Source of the DNA: Candidatus Aquiluna sp. UB-MaderosW2red
Lineage (GTDB): Bacteria; Actinomycetota; Actinomycetes; Actinomycetales; Microbacteriaceae
Assembly: GCF_900100865.1 (NCBI RefSeq)
Contig: NZ_LT627734.1
Coordinates: 744,001 to 808,000 of the forward strand
Reading direction: 5' to 3'
Length of the DNA: 64,000 nt
A program made the position numbers and the translations under genes. Below, in pieces: positions 53,439 through 63,353 of the stretch. Each line of letters starts with the position of its first letter. Within the stretch, counting starts at the first letter, position 1. The notes under the pieces are model-generated. The model was not told the DNA's origin. It did no database searches and saw only the letters and a program-made list of their open reading frames with translations.

Positions 53439-53941
53439 AACTCGAAATTGGCAAGGTTAGTGACTTCAACGGAAATCTCTTTGCCGTTGGGGGTTTTGTA
53501 GCTAACCGTGTCACCCACCTTTTTACCGCTTATGACCCGGCCGATAGGTGAATCGGGGGAGTAAACATTCAGGTCACCTTCATCGATTTGCTTTTGGTGC
53601 TTTGTGCCCTCAAATAGCTCTTGGCTACCGAGATAAAATTCTGTTTCTTTGCCGTTTAGTTTGCACGTGACCATGAGTCCCTGCTTCACTATGCCATCCG
53701 TTGCATCGGCCTCGCCGATAGTTGCCAGCGCAAGAATATTTCCAAGTCGGTTGATCCGGGATTCAATCTTGCCCTGCTCTTCCTTGGCGGCGTGGTAACC
53801 GCCATTTTCTTTCAGGTCGCCTTCTTCGCGGGCCTCCTGGATGCGCTTGGCAATATCTGGTCGGGCGATAATTATCAGGTCGGCAAGTTCTTGCTTGAGA
53901 CGCTCATAGGCATCAGGTGTCAATAATAAGTTTTCGCTCAT
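53435..53941 (-). CDS. greA: Transcription elongation factor GreA
   Basis: Rescues backtracked RNA polymerase by transcript cleavage; 168 residues. The coiled coil carries the acidic tip (EAREEGDLKENGGYHAAKEE), and the C-terminal FKBP-like domain includes SPDSPIGRVISGKKVGDTV. Slightly longer than the E. coli protein. The conserved actinobacterial ilvA-greA-DUF4307 order holds here. Confidence 0.96.
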   Translation of the reverse strand: MSENLLLTPDAYERLKQELADLIIIARPDIAKRIQEAREEGDLKENGGYHAAKEEQGKIESRINRLGNILALATIGEADATDGIVKQGLMVTCKLNGKETEFYLGSQELFEGTKHQKQIDEGDLNVYSPDSPIGRVISGKKVGDTVSYKTPNGKEISVEVTNLANFEF

Positions 53942-53960
53942 TGTTTTACTCCGGGTAGTG

Positions 53961-53980
53961 AAAAAGCTCGCCTAGCGAGC
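53961..53980 (-). terminator. Intrinsic terminator of the DUF4307 gene
   Basis: Read on the minus strand, GCTCGC-TAG-GCGAGC is followed by TTTTT, 13 bp after the DUF4307 stop and before greA. It separates greA into its own transcript. Confidence 0.8.
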
Positions 53981-53992
53981 ATTCCGCAAAGC

Positions 53993-54379
53993 CTAGCGCA
54001 CCCAGCACTCATCGACCAGACCGGTCACAGCTAGATTCGTTGTGTTAATGGCCTCGCTGAACCTCAGGGTTTCGGTTTCGAAGGGCCCAAATTCAAACTG
54101 CTTGTGACCCACAACGCCGAAGCTGTTGCTTAAAGCTTGAACATTGCAATACCCCACGGTGCCGATTGGCATCTGAAGCTCAAAATCTACTATCACCTGA
54201 TAATCGGACACTACGCTAAAGCCAACGTCGGTGAAGCTGATGGGAGAGTGGTTGGCAAGGGCAAACCATGCTGTGGTTGCGACCATCGCGGCCACGCCGG
54301 AAAGCCCAAGTATGAGCTTTTTGCGCTTCGAGCTTGGCTTTTTGGCCCCGTAACGCTCAGCCAGAATCTCATTGGTCAT
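53993..54379 (-). CDS. DUF4307 family protein
   Basis: A 128-residue membrane-anchored protein: short cytoplasmic N-terminus (ILAERYGAKKPSSKRKK), one helix (about residues 23-42), and an extracellular beta domain with two Cys (GYCNVQAL and DECWVR) that could pair. Matches DUF4307, usually near greA and mca in Actinobacteria. Divergent from the small membrane protein at 54417 with a 37-bp gap. Function unknown. Confidence 0.88.
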   Translation of the reverse strand: MTNEILAERYGAKKPSSKRKKLILGLSGVAAMVATTAWFALANHSPISFTDVGFSVVSDYQVIVDFELQMPIGTVGYCNVQALSNSFGVVGHKQFEFGPFETETLRFSEAINTTNLAVTGLVDECWVR

Positions 54380-54416
54380 GTAACAAGGTTATGCGACCAG
54401 GTGGAATACTTATGAC

Positions 54417-54713
54417 ATGAACTTTCTGTATTCACTTTTGGCCGAAGTAACCGTCACCCCAATACCGGTGCCAGATGATCAATACAACTCCCCAGGAACC
54501 ATCGGATTTATTGTTACTTTCCTGATGGCGGCCGTTGCTGTTTTTCTAATTTTCGACATGACTCGGAGAGTTCGAAACACTCGCTACCGGACGGAGATTC
54601 GCGCGAAGCTGGCCCAAGAGGAGCTTGAAAACCTAACGGTGGAGAAGCCTGAACGGCCAATCCCTCCTATAAAACCGAACCGAGAGAACCCGGAAGCGGA
54701 TCTAAACCGATAA
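54417..54713 (+). CDS. Small membrane protein
   Basis: A 98-residue protein with one well-defined membrane helix (about residues 28-48: GTIGFIVTFLMAAVAVFLIF) and a long charged cytoplasmic tail ending in a Pro/Glu-rich stretch. Genes of this size and topology lie beside DUF4307 in many Actinobacteria. The last 47 bp overlap the convergent PAQR gene. Function unknown. Confidence 0.72.
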   Translation: MNFLYSLLAEVTVTPIPVPDDQYNSPGTIGFIVTFLMAAVAVFLIFDMTRRVRNTRYRTEIRAKLAQEELENLTVEKPERPIPPIKPNRENPEADLNR

Positions 54714-55398
54714 TCATTGCCGCGCTCCAGTGGCAGATAAAGGCTGCGACAGTGAGCGAGTGAAAAATCTCATGAAAACCAAAGTGCTTGGGAAAAGGGT
54801 TGGGTTTTTTCAAGCCGTAAATAACAGCACCTATTGAGTAGAGCACCCCTCCAACGATTATCAAGACCATCATTGCGATATTGGCCGCAAAGAAATCTTG
54901 AATGTAGATAACCGCCACCCACCCGATTCCCAAGTAAATCGGCACGTAGAGCCAGCGTGGAGCTGAGATCCAAAAAACCCGAAAGCCGATTCCAAGAATT
55001 GCGATTCCCCAAACCAAGGATATAAGGACCATTCCCTTTTGGGCTGGAAGCGCCAAGAGTGTTATCGGGGTGTAGCTACCGGCGATTAGCAGAAAGATGT
55101 TGGCGTGGTCGATTCGCTTTAGAATCTTTTTGGTAAGCGGTTTCCAGTTGAAGAGGTGATAAACCGCCGAGTTCCCAAAAAGTAAAAACGAGCAGGCAAA
55201 AAAGATAGCACCGGAAGTCTTGGCCACCCAGCCCTCGCCGAAGACAATTAGCAACACACCACCGGCCACCACAAAAGGCAGCACCCCGGTGTGGATCCAG
55301 CCTCTCCAAGAAGGCTTGAAATCAACGGTCTGTTTCGATCCCTTGAGTTCACTCAGTGGAACATATAAGGGGTCTGGGCGCTCTTGTTCTGGCATCAT
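54667..55398 (-). CDS. Hemolysin III / PAQR family membrane protein
   Basis: A 243-residue, seven-helix protein (TrhA/YqfA type). Family polar motifs are present: SAVYHLF (about residue 77), KRIDHANIFLLIAGSYTP (about residue 93) and a C-terminal FHEIFHSLTVAAFICHW, whose His residues form the predicted zinc site. Despite the name, most members act in membrane homeostasis. Divergent from the prenyltransferase gene. Confidence 0.92.
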   Translation of the reverse strand: MMPEQERPDPLYVPLSELKGSKQTVDFKPSWRGWIHTGVLPFVVAGGVLLIVFGEGWVAKTSGAIFFACSFLLFGNSAVYHLFNWKPLTKKILKRIDHANIFLLIAGSYTPITLLALPAQKGMVLISLVWGIAILGIGFRVFWISAPRWLYVPIYLGIGWVAVIYIQDFFAANIAMMVLIIVGGVLYSIGAVIYGLKKPNPFPKHFGFHEIFHSLTVAAFICHWSAAMIIGLDPLPGSLGSVL

Positions 55399-55453
55399 TC
55401 AAATAACGATAAGCCATGTTCAGAGTTGCTCTGGTCTCGGATAACCTTATGGC

Positions 55454-56215
55454 GTGCAAAACCTTGTTTATCGGTTTTATGAAAAGCGGCTAGAGGCTGC
55501 CCTGAGTGAAAAAGACATGCCCAAACACGTGGGCGTTTTGGTGGATGGAAACCGCCGTTGGGCCCTGAGTCAAGGCTTTGAAAAAGCCGGTCAGGGCCAT
55601 GCTGCCGGGGCCAGAAAGATTATTGATTTTCTCTCCTGGTGCTCTGAACTTGGAGTCAAGCGAGTCACTTTGTATCTTTTGTCAACCGATAATCTGACTG
55701 GGCGCAGCAAAGATGAGCTAGATGAACTGATCGAGATCATCGTTTCACTGTCCGAGGAATTGGCAAAGTTATCGCGCTGGAAGCTTCAGGTCGTGGGGGA
55801 CATCTCCAGCCTTCCTTTTCAAGCGGCCCAGCGACTTGGCAAAGTCGAGAAAAAGACCGCAAAAAATCAGGGAACCCACGTGAATCTTGCCGTTGCCTAC
55901 GGGGGCCGCAAGGAAATCGCCGATGCCATGCGCTCGATTCTAAAAAAGCACGCCCTAACCGGGGCAAGTATCGAGGAGCTGGCAGAGGTTATGACACCGG
56001 ATTTGATTGCCGAGCATCTTTACACTGGTGGGCAACCAGACCCTGATCTATTGATTAGAACCTCTGGGGAGCAGCGGCTGAGCGGGTTCCTATTATGGCA
56101 AAGCGCAAATTCCGAATTTTATTTTGCTGAGGCACTCTGGCCTGATTTTCGTAAGGTTGATTTCTTAAGGGCGATGCGTGATTTCCAGCGTCGTAGGCGC
56201 CGCTTTGGGGCCTAA
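55454..56215 (+). CDS. cis-Prenyltransferase (isoprenyl / undecaprenyl diphosphate synthase family)
   Basis: Condenses isopentenyl diphosphate units to (Z)-polyprenyl carrier lipids for wall synthesis; 253 residues. Substrate loop HVGVLVDGNRRWAL (about residues 25-38), LYLLSTDNLTGRS, and the C-terminal PDLLIRTSGEQRLSGFLLWQ block are diagnostic. It may be the short-chain Z-FPP or the decaprenyl enzyme; length alone cannot decide. GTG start. Confidence 0.93.
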   Translation: MQNLVYRFYEKRLEAALSEKDMPKHVGVLVDGNRRWALSQGFEKAGQGHAAGARKIIDFLSWCSELGVKRVTLYLLSTDNLTGRSKDELDELIEIIVSLSEELAKLSRWKLQVVGDISSLPFQAAQRLGKVEKKTAKNQGTHVNLAVAYGGRKEIADAMRSILKKHALTGASIEELAEVMTPDLIAEHLYTGGQPDPDLLIRTSGEQRLSGFLLWQSANSEFYFAEALWPDFRKVDFLRAMRDFQRRRRRFGA

Positions 56216-56317
56216 GTATAAAGTTTCATAAACCTATTTATTTTTGGCGTGTCTAAAGCGAAAAATCCTCATTCGCGGGCTTAACCTTCGAGCAACATTC
56301 ATCCACGAGGAGCGTCT

Positions 56318-57685
56318 GTGCCAAAAACTTCAAACCCCAAATCGGAATCTCAAGTTGCTACAGTTGAAAATCCGCGGGGGGTGAAGAGCGCGGTCGCCAA
56401 GCCAAAATCAACTGCAGTCAGAACCTTTGTTTTGGACACCTCAGTTTTACTTTCGGACCCGCAGGCGCTTTTCAGTTTTGCCGAGCACGAGGTGGTGTTG
56501 CCCATAGTCGTGATCAACGAACTCGAAAAGAAACGCAACGACAGCGAGATTGGCTTTTTCGCGAGAAAAGCACTCAGGCATCTAGACGATCTAAGAAAAA
56601 AGCATGAGAGATTGGATTTCCCAATTGAAGTCGGATCGGGAGGTTCGCTAAGGGTCGAGCTCAATCACATCGACCAATCGATTCTGCCCAGCGGGTTTCA
56701 GCTCGGGGACAACGACTCCAGGATATTGGCGGTAGCGGCCAACCTAAAGTCCGAGGGTTTTGATGTAACTGTCGTGTCAAAGGATTTACCAATGCGAGTC
56801 AAAGCCGCTTCCATCGGCTTGCAAGCGGAGGAGTATCTGCACGAGTTGGCCAGCGACGAATGGTCGGGCACTGCGGAACTGAGCCTTACACCACAGGAAA
56901 TGGCCAACCTTTATGACGCCGAGGAAATCAGTCACCCGGATGCAAAAACTCTGCCAATCAATACCGGGTTGGTAATTCACTCAGACCGCGGAAACGCTCT
57001 TGGTCGAGTCTCGGAACAGCGCACCATTAAGTTAGTCCGCGGGGATCGCGAGGTGTTTGGCCTTTATGGGCGTTCTGCAGAGCAACGCCTCGCCATCGAC
57101 GCATTGCTTGATACCGAGATTGGCATAGTTTCAATCGGTGGTCGAGCAGGAACCGGTAAAAGCGCCTTGGCGCTATGCGCTGGTCTGGAATCAGTCCTTG
57201 AGCGCAGAGCCCATAAGAAAATAATGGTCTTCCGCCCGCTTCATGCTGTTGGCGGTCAAGAGCTTGGGTTTTTGCCTGGCACCGAGGCGGAGAAGATGAA
57301 TCCTTGGGCGCAGGCGGTTTTTGATACCCTCGGGGCCTTGGTTTCAAAGGAGGTGGTAGAGGAGGTGTTGAATCGAGGAATCCTAGAAATCCTGCCACTT
57401 ACACACATCAGGGGTCGTTCGCTTCACGACACCTTTGTCATCGTCGACGAAGCACAATCACTTGAGCGCAATGTTTTATTGACGATGCTCTCTCGAGTGG
57501 GACAAAAGTCTCGAGTTGTTCTAACCCACGATGTGGCGCAGCGCGATAATCTCCGAGTCGGGCGGCACGATGGAATTGCTTCGGTCGTGGAATCCCTAAA
57601 AGGTCAGCCACTTTTTAGCCACATAACTCTGATGCGCTCTGAGCGCAGTGAAATTGCCGCTCTGGTAACCAAACTTCTGGATTAG
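56318..57685 (+). CDS. PIN-PhoH fusion protein (PhoH2-like)
   Basis: A 455-residue ATP-dependent RNA helicase/RNase-type protein. Residues 30-165 are a PIN nuclease domain ([15 protein letters not shown], with further acids at DNDSRIL and SKDLPMR). Residues 250-455 are the PhoH ATPase with Walker [14 protein letters not shown] (about residue 276) and Walker [10 protein letters not shown] (about residue 370). GTG start after CACGAGGAG. It stands alone after a 102-bp gap. Confidence 0.94.
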   Translation: MPKTSNPKSESQVATVENPRGVKSAVAKPKSTAVRTFVLDTSVLLSDPQALFSFAEHEVVLPIVVINELEKKRNDSEIGFFARKALRHLDDLRKKHERLDFPIEVGSGGSLRVELNHIDQSILPSGFQLGDNDSRILAVAANLKSEGFDVTVVSKDLPMRVKAASIGLQAEEYLHELASDEWSGTAELSLTPQEMANLYDAEEISHPDAKTLPINTGLVIHSDRGNALGRVSEQRTIKLVRGDREVFGLYGRSAEQRLAIDALLDTEIGIVSIGGRAGTGKSALALCAGLESVLERRAHKKIMVFRPLHAVGGQELGFLPGTEAEKMNPWAQAVFDTLGALVSKEVVEEVLNRGILEILPLTHIRGRSLHDTFVIVDEAQSLERNVLLTMLSRVGQKSRVVLTHDVAQRDNLRVGRHDGIASVVESLKGQPLFSHITLMRSERSEIAALVTKLLD

Positions 57686-57763
57686 CTGGAGCGCTAGCCG
57701 ATCGTGAATCGGCTGGGGATAACTTGGAGCTGATTTTTTCTGAAGGCCCTAATCTTTCGGGTT

Positions 57764-58252
57764 ATGAGGGTTCTAGAGATAATTCCGGTTTTACTAATGC
57801 TGGTCTTGGCCTACCCGCTGATCAAATACGACTTTCTAGAACATCGACTACCAAATCGTTTTACCTATTTGGCGATTGGGGTCTCTCACGGTGCCACCTC
57901 ACTGATTACTTTGGTTGAAATGGATTTTGGGAGATTTTTTACAGCCGTGCTGATTAGTGGTTTGACTTTTGGGATTGGCTACCTAATGGCTAAGTACGAT
58001 CTGATTGGTATGGGTGACATAAAGCTTTTGGTTGCCACCAACCACATCCTGGCTTGGTTCGCGCCCGGGCTAGTGGTTGTTGCTCTGACGGTGGGGTTGG
58101 TGCTTGGTTCGATTTACGGGCTGGCTTTGGTGCTTTTTAATAAAATGAGCTGGAAGGCCTCCATGGCACTTGGACCCTTTTTGCTAATCGGGTTTTTCCT
58201 AACAATCACACCGGAATTGGCGGTGTCTTTTATTGCGGCGGCCGGGTCATAG
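57764..58252 (+). CDS. Prepilin peptidase (A24, CpaA-like)
   Basis: A 162-residue membrane aspartyl protease of the short CpaA/TadV type, without the N-terminal methylase domain. The two catalytic Asp are in [12 protein letters not shown] (about residue 23) and [10 protein letters not shown] (about residue 85), and six hydrophobic helices are visible. It would process type IV or Tad-type prepilins; no pilus gene lies in this window. It overlaps the convergent fumC stop by 23 bp. Confidence 0.88.
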   Translation: MRVLEIIPVLLMLVLAYPLIKYDFLEHRLPNRFTYLAIGVSHGATSLITLVEMDFGRFFTAVLISGLTFGIGYLMAKYDLIGMGDIKLLVATNHILAWFAPGLVVVALTVGLVLGSIYGLALVLFNKMSWKASMALGPFLLIGFFLTITPELAVSFIAAAGS

Positions 58253-59618
58253 TAAAAACATCCAGGGCCTGATCGAGTTGGGCCATGGTTAGTTTTTGAT
58301 TATCTACAAAACCGAGTTCTATGGTCGCTTCTTTTACTGTGACCCCACTTGCCACCGCGTGCTTGGCAATCTTGGCGGCGTTTTCGTAGCCGATGTATTT
58401 ATTTAAGGGAGTGACAATCGACGGGCTTGATTCGGCCATTGCCTTAGACCTTTCAACATTTACTTCCAGGCCCCTAATGGTCTTATCGGCTAATACCCGC
58501 ATCGAGTTCGAAAGCAGCCTGATGGATTCTAAGAGCGCATTACCCATCACTGGGATTGCAACATTTAGCTCAAACGAACCCGAGGCCCCGGCCCAGCTGA
58601 CGGTCGCATCGTTTCCGATTACTTTGGCGCAAACCATCAGGACCGCCTCGGGGATAACCGGGTTGACCTTACCCGGCATGATTGAGCTGCCTGGTTGAAG
58701 ATCCGGGATGCTGATCTCGGCGAGGCCGGTGTTGGGCCCGGATCCCATCCACCTGAGGTCATTATTTATCTTGGTGAGGCTGACCGCCAGCACCTTGAGT
58801 GCCCCAGATGCCTCCACCAGCGCGTCTCTGGCGCCCTGAGCCTCAAAGTGATCCCTGGCCTCGGTAATTGGTAAGCCGGTTTCTTTGGCCAGATTCGCGA
58901 TTACCGCCTGCGGGAAACCTTTTGGAGTGTTAATGCCAGTGCCGGTTGCGGTTCCTCCCTGGGGCACTTCCGCCACTCTTGAGATTGTGCTTATAACCCG
59001 CTCGATACCGTAGCGAATCTGGGCAGCATAGCCGGCAAAGACTTGCCCAAAGGTAACCGGGGTCGCATCCATCAGGTGGGTGCGACCGGGCTTTACAAAT
59101 TCGCTCCAGTCAGTGGCTTTTTCTTCCAGAGCCTTAGCCAGGTAGTCAAGCGAAGGCAATAGGTTGTGAATCAGCGATTTTGTAACAGCCACGTGCACCG
59201 AGGTTGGAAATACGTCGTTCGAGGACTGTGAAGCGTTCACGTGGTCGTTGGGGTGGACTTCCGAGCCCAATAGCCTGGTCGCCAAGGTGGCCAAGACCTC
59301 ATTCATGTTCATGTTGGAGGAGGTTCCAGAACCGGTTTGAAAAACATCCACTGGGAAGTGGTCTAGGTGTTGACCCGCAATAATCTCATCGGCGCTCGCA
59401 GATATCGCATCGGCAATTTTGGCATCGAGTATTCCTAAGGATTGATTGGCCTGCGCGGCGGCCTTTTTGATTTGAGCTAGCGCGATGATGTGCTCGCGCT
59501 CCAAGCCCTGCCCGCTGATCGGGAAGTTCTCGACTGCTCGCTGAGTCTGAGCTCGATACAGGGCGTTGAGGGGAACTTTAACTTCACCCATGGTGTCGCG
59601 TTCAATGCGGTATTCCAT
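58230..59618 (-). CDS. fumC: Fumarate hydratase, class II
   Basis: TCA-cycle fumarase, 462 residues. Signatures: [31 protein letters not shown], and the mobile-loop signature [15 protein letters not shown] (about residue 314). The ATG at 59618 is chosen because AAGGG lies 6 bp upstream; the ATG at 59624 is too near that site. It follows the carbonic anhydrase gene by 9 bp on the same strand. Confidence 0.96.
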   Translation of the reverse strand: MEYRIERDTMGEVKVPLNALYRAQTQRAVENFPISGQGLEREHIIALAQIKKAAAQANQSLGILDAKIADAISASADEIIAGQHLDHFPVDVFQTGSGTSSNMNMNEVLATLATRLLGSEVHPNDHVNASQSSNDVFPTSVHVAVTKSLIHNLLPSLDYLAKALEEKATDWSEFVKPGRTHLMDATPVTFGQVFAGYAAQIRYGIERVISTISRVAEVPQGGTATGTGINTPKGFPQAVIANLAKETGLPITEARDHFEAQGARDALVEASGALKVLAVSLTKINNDLRWMGSGPNTGLAEISIPDLQPGSSIMPGKVNPVIPEAVLMVCAKVIGNDATVSWAGASGSFELNVAIPVMGNALLESIRLLSNSMRVLADKTIRGLEVNVERSKAMAESSPSIVTPLNKYIGYENAAKIAKHAVASGVTVKEATIELGFVDNQKLTMAQLDQALDVFTMTRPPQ

Positions 59619-59627
59619 TTGCATCCC

Positions 59628-60257
59628 TTATTTGCTTGACTGAATATTTCCGTGAACCACAATCGGTTGAATGTCTCCGAGTTCTAGTTTGTAGTTCGCA
59701 CCCACAACAGCTAGTTTGCCAGTTTTTATGGCGTTGGAGATTACTTCGGAGGTATCCAGCATTTCGGCAATGGTGTCTCTAACGTGACGAATGGTCAGCT
59801 CATCGATACTGGTTTCGCCTTCGAGAATTCCGCGTTCAATGGTTGGCAAGATTCTTGCAACTAGGTTCTTTATGAACTTACCTTGCACCTTGAGTTCCCC
59901 TTGTGCAGCATTCATGGTTTCGCGAACCGCCCCGCAGTCATCGTGACCCAAAACCAAAATCAATGGAACGTTCAGGACCTCCACGGCGAATTCCAGTGAG
60001 CCTAAAATCGTGTCGGCCATAACCTGGCCCGCATTGCGAACCACAAAAAGATCCCCAAGGCCAACATCAAAAATCATTTCCGCCGCCAGCCTGGAATCTG
60101 AGCAACCGAAAACCGCTGCAAAGGGCTTTTGTTTGTTCACGATATTTTTTCGAACATGCACCCCTTGCCTCGGGTGATTAGGGGTGCCCAAGACAAAGTT
60201 TGCGTTGCCCATTTTTAGGGCCTGCCAGGCTTCGAAGGCGGTTTTTGGTCTTGGCAA
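59628..60257 (-). CDS. Beta-class carbonic anhydrase
   Basis: Zinc enzyme hydrating CO2, about 209 residues. Zinc ligands and dyad: FGCSDSRLAAE (Cys-Asp-x-Arg) and LGHDDCGAV (His-x2-Cys), with RNAGQV between. The TTG at 60257 begins LPRPKTAFEAWQAL, immediately after the DUF4245 stop; a longer frame into that gene is unlikely. Grouped with fumC and DUF4245 on the minus strand. Confidence 0.93.
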   Translation of the reverse strand: MPRPKTAFEAWQALKMGNANFVLGTPNHPRQGVHVRKNIVNKQKPFAAVFGCSDSRLAAEMIFDVGLGDLFVVRNAGQVMADTILGSLEFAVEVLNVPLILVLGHDDCGAVRETMNAAQGELKVQGKFIKNLVARILPTIERGILEGETSIDELTIRHVRDTIAEMLDTSEVISNAIKTGKLAVVGANYKLELGDIQPIVVHGNIQSSK

Positions 60258-60258
60258 G

Positions 60259-60813
60259 CTAATCCATTTCGGCTGCGATGGCAGTAGCGAGGATATCAAA
60301 ATCAGCTAACTGCGCGGTCCCAAAAATCACCACCACACTCTCGCCATATTTGTGAACTAGGGCGTATTCCTTGGTGCCCGGTGGGTTTGATGGACTCAGG
60401 GTCGGCCAGATTTCCCAACTCAGGCCGGCAATTTGGGTTTCACCGTCTTGCCAGTTGCCCTGCAGCGTTAATGCCAGCCAGCTCGGGTTTGATGCAGCGG
60501 CCTGAGTCAGGCCTATAAATTGATTATCTTCGGTGACAAAGCCGACATACCAAGAGCGAACATCCAGATTATTCTCAACTCTTGCGCCATTTGAATACCA
60601 ATCGGCCGGAATTTTTGGAGCGAGAGGTTCTGCCCCGAGGCTCGAGGCAGCGGACTGGGCAATGGTCTGATAATCGATTGGCACAATTCGATTGGTGTCA
60701 TCCCTTGGAACACCTAGGACAATTGCCGCGGTGAGCCCGAGGGTGACCAAGAGCGAGAGAATCAGGTTTCTGACAGTTTGCTTGGCGCGCCTTTGGGCTG
60801 CTGCGTCGCTCAC
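60259..60813 (-). CDS. DUF4245 family membrane protein
   Basis: A 184-residue protein with a basic N-terminus, one membrane helix (about residues 16-35: LILSLLVTLGLTAAIVLGV) and an extracellular domain with WYVGFVTEDNQFIGL and NWQDGETQIAGLSWEIW, matching DUF4245. In Actinobacteria it is regularly next to xseA/xseB and a carbonic anhydrase or glpX gene. Overlaps xseB by four bases. Function unknown. Confidence 0.9.
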   Translation of the reverse strand: MSDAAAQRRAKQTVRNLILSLLVTLGLTAAIVLGVPRDDTNRIVPIDYQTIAQSAASSLGAEPLAPKIPADWYSNGARVENNLDVRSWYVGFVTEDNQFIGLTQAAASNPSWLALTLQGNWQDGETQIAGLSWEIWPTLSPSNPPGTKEYALVHKYGESVVVIFGTAQLADFDILATAIAAEMD

Positions 60814-61019
60814 TTGGAGTCCTTGGTGGCTATTGTTTCGTCAAGTTTTTTACGAGCACCGGAGAGCCAGCCCTCGCAGTGGGCTGCAAGTGCCTCACCT
60901 CGCTCCCAAAGCGCCATTGAGGCCTCCAGGGACACATTCTGCTGCTCCAATTGGGAGACCACTTGCTGAAGCTCTTCGCGAGCCGCCTCGTAGCTGAGTG
61001 TAGATATTTCTTTAGTCAT
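60810..61019 (-). CDS. xseB: Exodeoxyribonuclease VII small subunit
   Basis: A 69-residue helical-hairpin protein: SYEAAREELQQVVSQLEQQN, LEASMALWERGEALAAHCE, then a basic tail. It binds XseA to form exonuclease VII. Overlaps xseA by 8 bases and DUF4245 by four, so all three are translationally coupled. Confidence 0.95.
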   Translation of the reverse strand: MTKEISTLSYEAAREELQQVVSQLEQQNVSLEASMALWERGEALAAHCEGWLSGARKKLDETIATKDSK

Positions 61020-62250
61020 GGGATTCCTTAACCGAGTTAGTTGTGGCCAAAATTTCCTGAGTGCTTGTGATGATGCGAAGCTCGCCGCCTTTTTTCGCTT
61101 TTGTGAGTGGCTTCCCGGTGGCGTCTGTTATCACCGAATAGCCACGCTCCAGAGTTAATTTCGGTGACAGGCTTTTCGCGCGAGCGTGCAGTTGAGCCAC
61201 GTCATTAGTCCCTTGCTCAAGCCTGAATACAAGAATCTCACCGATTCTTTTTTTCAGTGCGCCAAGTAAATCAGTTTGGGCGTCTATCACTCCGTAGGGA
61301 GAGGACAGAACCGGCCTGGAGATAACCCCGGCGATTAGTTGCTGCTGAGAATCAAGGGTGCTTTTCATGCGGTAGCGAATTCTGTCTAAAGAAATGCGCA
61401 GCCCTTTTCGCTCTTCGGTGACATCCGGCACAACTCTTTTAGCGGCATCGGTTGGGGTTGAAGCCCGCAAGTCGGCCACCAAATCCAAAAGTGGCTGGTC
61501 ATTTTCATGGCCGATCGCCGAGACTAGGGGTTTTGAGAGATTTGAGCATGCCCTAACCAGTCGTTCATCGCTAAATGGCAGTAGGTCCTGGAATGAGCCT
61601 CCGCCGCGCGCGAGAATAATCACGTCCACCGAATCCATGGCCTCCAATTGTTCCAGTGCAAATAAAATCTCTCCTACTGCCTTTTCGCCCTGCACCAAGG
61701 TGTTTATCACTTCGAATTGCACCTCGGGCCAGCGAAGCTTGGCATTTTGCAAGATGTCCTTCTCGGCGTCGGAGTTTGCGCCAGTGATCAAACCGATTCG
61801 ATTTGGCAAAAAGGGCAGAGGTTTCTTGCGGCCCGAATCAGCTAACCCCTCGGCAATTATTTGCTGCTTGAGTTTTTCTATTCGCTCCAGGAGCTCACCC
61901 AGGCCAACTTTATGCATTGCGATGATGCGCAGGGTGAATTTGCCATTTTTGGCCCAGAACTGGGGTTGGAGCAATGCGACAACCCGGTCGCCCTGTTTTA
62001 GGCCTGCTTCGATCTCGGCGCCGGATCTTTCAAAGGCGTGTATCTCCACTGCCGCTTCCACATCCAGGTCCCTCAGGGAAGCGAATAGTCCACTGGAGCG
62101 CTGAGAAAAAGATTGCAATTCCCCTTCAACCCAAACTTGGCCGAGTTTCTCAATCCAGTCTTTGACGGATTTTGAGAGCTGAGAAACCTGCCAGGGGGAA
62201 TTCTCTTGGCTAACCTTTGATTGGGACTTAGTAGCCGCAGCGTCCTGCAT
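61012..62250 (-). CDS. xseA: Exodeoxyribonuclease VII large subunit
   Basis: Single-strand-specific exonuclease catalytic subunit, 412 residues. N-terminal OB domain (about residues 15-110, VWVEGELQSFSQRSSG), then the nuclease domain with RIGLITGANSDAEKDIL, ILARGGGSFQDLLPF and SAIGHENDQPLLDLVADLRA, and a C-terminal coiled coil ending LERGYSVITDATGKPL. A GGAGGT site precedes the ATG. Divergent from ispH. Confidence 0.96.
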   Translation of the reverse strand: MQDAAATKSQSKVSQENSPWQVSQLSKSVKDWIEKLGQVWVEGELQSFSQRSSGLFASLRDLDVEAAVEIHAFERSGAEIEAGLKQGDRVVALLQPQFWAKNGKFTLRIIAMHKVGLGELLERIEKLKQQIIAEGLADSGRKKPLPFLPNRIGLITGANSDAEKDILQNAKLRWPEVQFEVINTLVQGEKAVGEILFALEQLEAMDSVDVIILARGGGSFQDLLPFSDERLVRACSNLSKPLVSAIGHENDQPLLDLVADLRASTPTDAAKRVVPDVTEERKGLRISLDRIRYRMKSTLDSQQQLIAGVISRPVLSSPYGVIDAQTDLLGALKKRIGEILVFRLEQGTNDVAQLHARAKSLSPKLTLERGYSVITDATGKPLTKAKKGGELRIITSTQEILATTNSVKESHD

Positions 62251-62285
62251 TTGGACCTCCTTGCGGCTCTTCGTAGACTTGTTAG

Positions 62286-63302
62286 GTGATGACTATCAAC
62301 AATAACGCCCCGACCCACATTGATTTGGGAAACAGAGTACTTCTAGCAGCCCCTAGGGGCTATTGCGCGGGAGTTGATCGAGCCGTCATTGCAGTCGAGA
62401 AGGCCTTGGATCACTACGGGGCTCCGGTTTACGTACGCAAGCAGATTGTGCACAATAAGCACGTTGTGCAGGCCCTAGAAAGGCGCGGCGCAATATTTGT
62501 CGAAGAAGTAGACGAGGCACCCGAGGGTTGCGTCATGGTGTTTTCGGCCCACGGAGTCTCACCGGCGGTTGTGCAAATGGCCGAGGCCCGAAATCAAATG
62601 ACAATTGACGCGACCTGCCCACTAGTGACCAAGGTCCATCGCGAGGTGCAGCGCTTTGATAAAGAGGGTTATGACATTTTGCTGGTTGGCCACGAGGGTC
62701 ACGAAGAAGTCGAGGGCACCGCGGGCGAAGCCCCCCACGCTGTTCAGCTAATCGATGGCCCAGACGGCATTACCAATGCCAAGGTTAAGGACCCATCCAA
62801 GGTCATCTGGCTGTCGCAGACCACCTTGTCGGTGGATGAAACCATGGAGACGGTGATAAAGCTTCGCGAGAAGTTCCCTACCCTGCAGGACCCGCCAAGT
62901 GATGACATTTGCTATGCCACACAGAACCGCCAGGTTGCCATCAAGAAAATTGGTGCCGAGAGCGATTTAGTTTTGGTGGTTGGCTCAGCCAACTCCTCAA
63001 ACACCGTTCGCATGGTCGAGGTGGCACTCCAGGCCGGAGCCAAGGCTGCCTACCGCGTTGACTATGCCTCCGAAATCAAGCCAGAGTGGTTTGAAGGAGT
63101 GAAAACCGTTGGCGTTTCTTCCGGAGCCTCAGCTCCAGAGGAGCTGGTTGCCGAGGTTTTGGACTACCTAGCAACAATCAACTTTGGCGATGTGCGCACC
63201 GTAACCACCGCCGAGGAAAATGTGCAATTCTCATTGCCTAAAGAGCTTCGCAAGGATCTCAAGATGGCCGGAGAAGACACCTCGAACAAAATGAAGAAGT
63301 AG
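62286..63302 (+). CDS. ispH: 4-hydroxy-3-methylbut-2-enyl diphosphate reductase
   Basis: Last enzyme of the MEP pathway, a 3Fe-4S/4Fe-4S protein of 338 residues. The three cluster Cys are in [11 protein letters not shown] (about residue 25), [11 protein letters not shown] (about residue 116) and [11 protein letters not shown] (about residue 213); [14 protein letters not shown] and [11 protein letters not shown] complete the active site. Start GTG 62286 or ATG 62289. The stop is followed by the operator and the toxin-antitoxin-like locus. Confidence 0.96.
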   Translation: MMTINNNAPTHIDLGNRVLLAAPRGYCAGVDRAVIAVEKALDHYGAPVYVRKQIVHNKHVVQALERRGAIFVEEVDEAPEGCVMVFSAHGVSPAVVQMAEARNQMTIDATCPLVTKVHREVQRFDKEGYDILLVGHEGHEEVEGTAGEAPHAVQLIDGPDGITNAKVKDPSKVIWLSQTTLSVDETMETVIKLREKFPTLQDPPSDDICYATQNRQVAIKKIGAESDLVLVVGSANSSNTVRMVEVALQAGAKAAYRVDYASEIKPEWFEGVKTVGVSSGASAPEELVAEVLDYLATINFGDVRTVTTAEENVQFSLPKELRKDLKMAGEDTSNKMKK

Positions 63303-63319
63303 CTCTCAAGCCTTTCGCC

Positions 63320-63345
63320 ATTATGTACAAAAACATGTACATAAT
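63320..63345. promoter_or_regulatory. Palindromic operator with two TGTACA hexamers
   Basis: Perfect 10-6-10 inverted repeat: ATTATGTACA, six bases, TGTACATAAT. The TGTACA hexamers (63324-63329 and 63336-63341) are 12 bp apart centre to centre, the spacing and core known for YefM-type antitoxin operators. It lies 9 bp before an ATG at 63354 and just upstream of the Phd/YefM-like coding segment. Confidence 0.8.
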
Positions 63346-63353
63346 TGCTAGAG

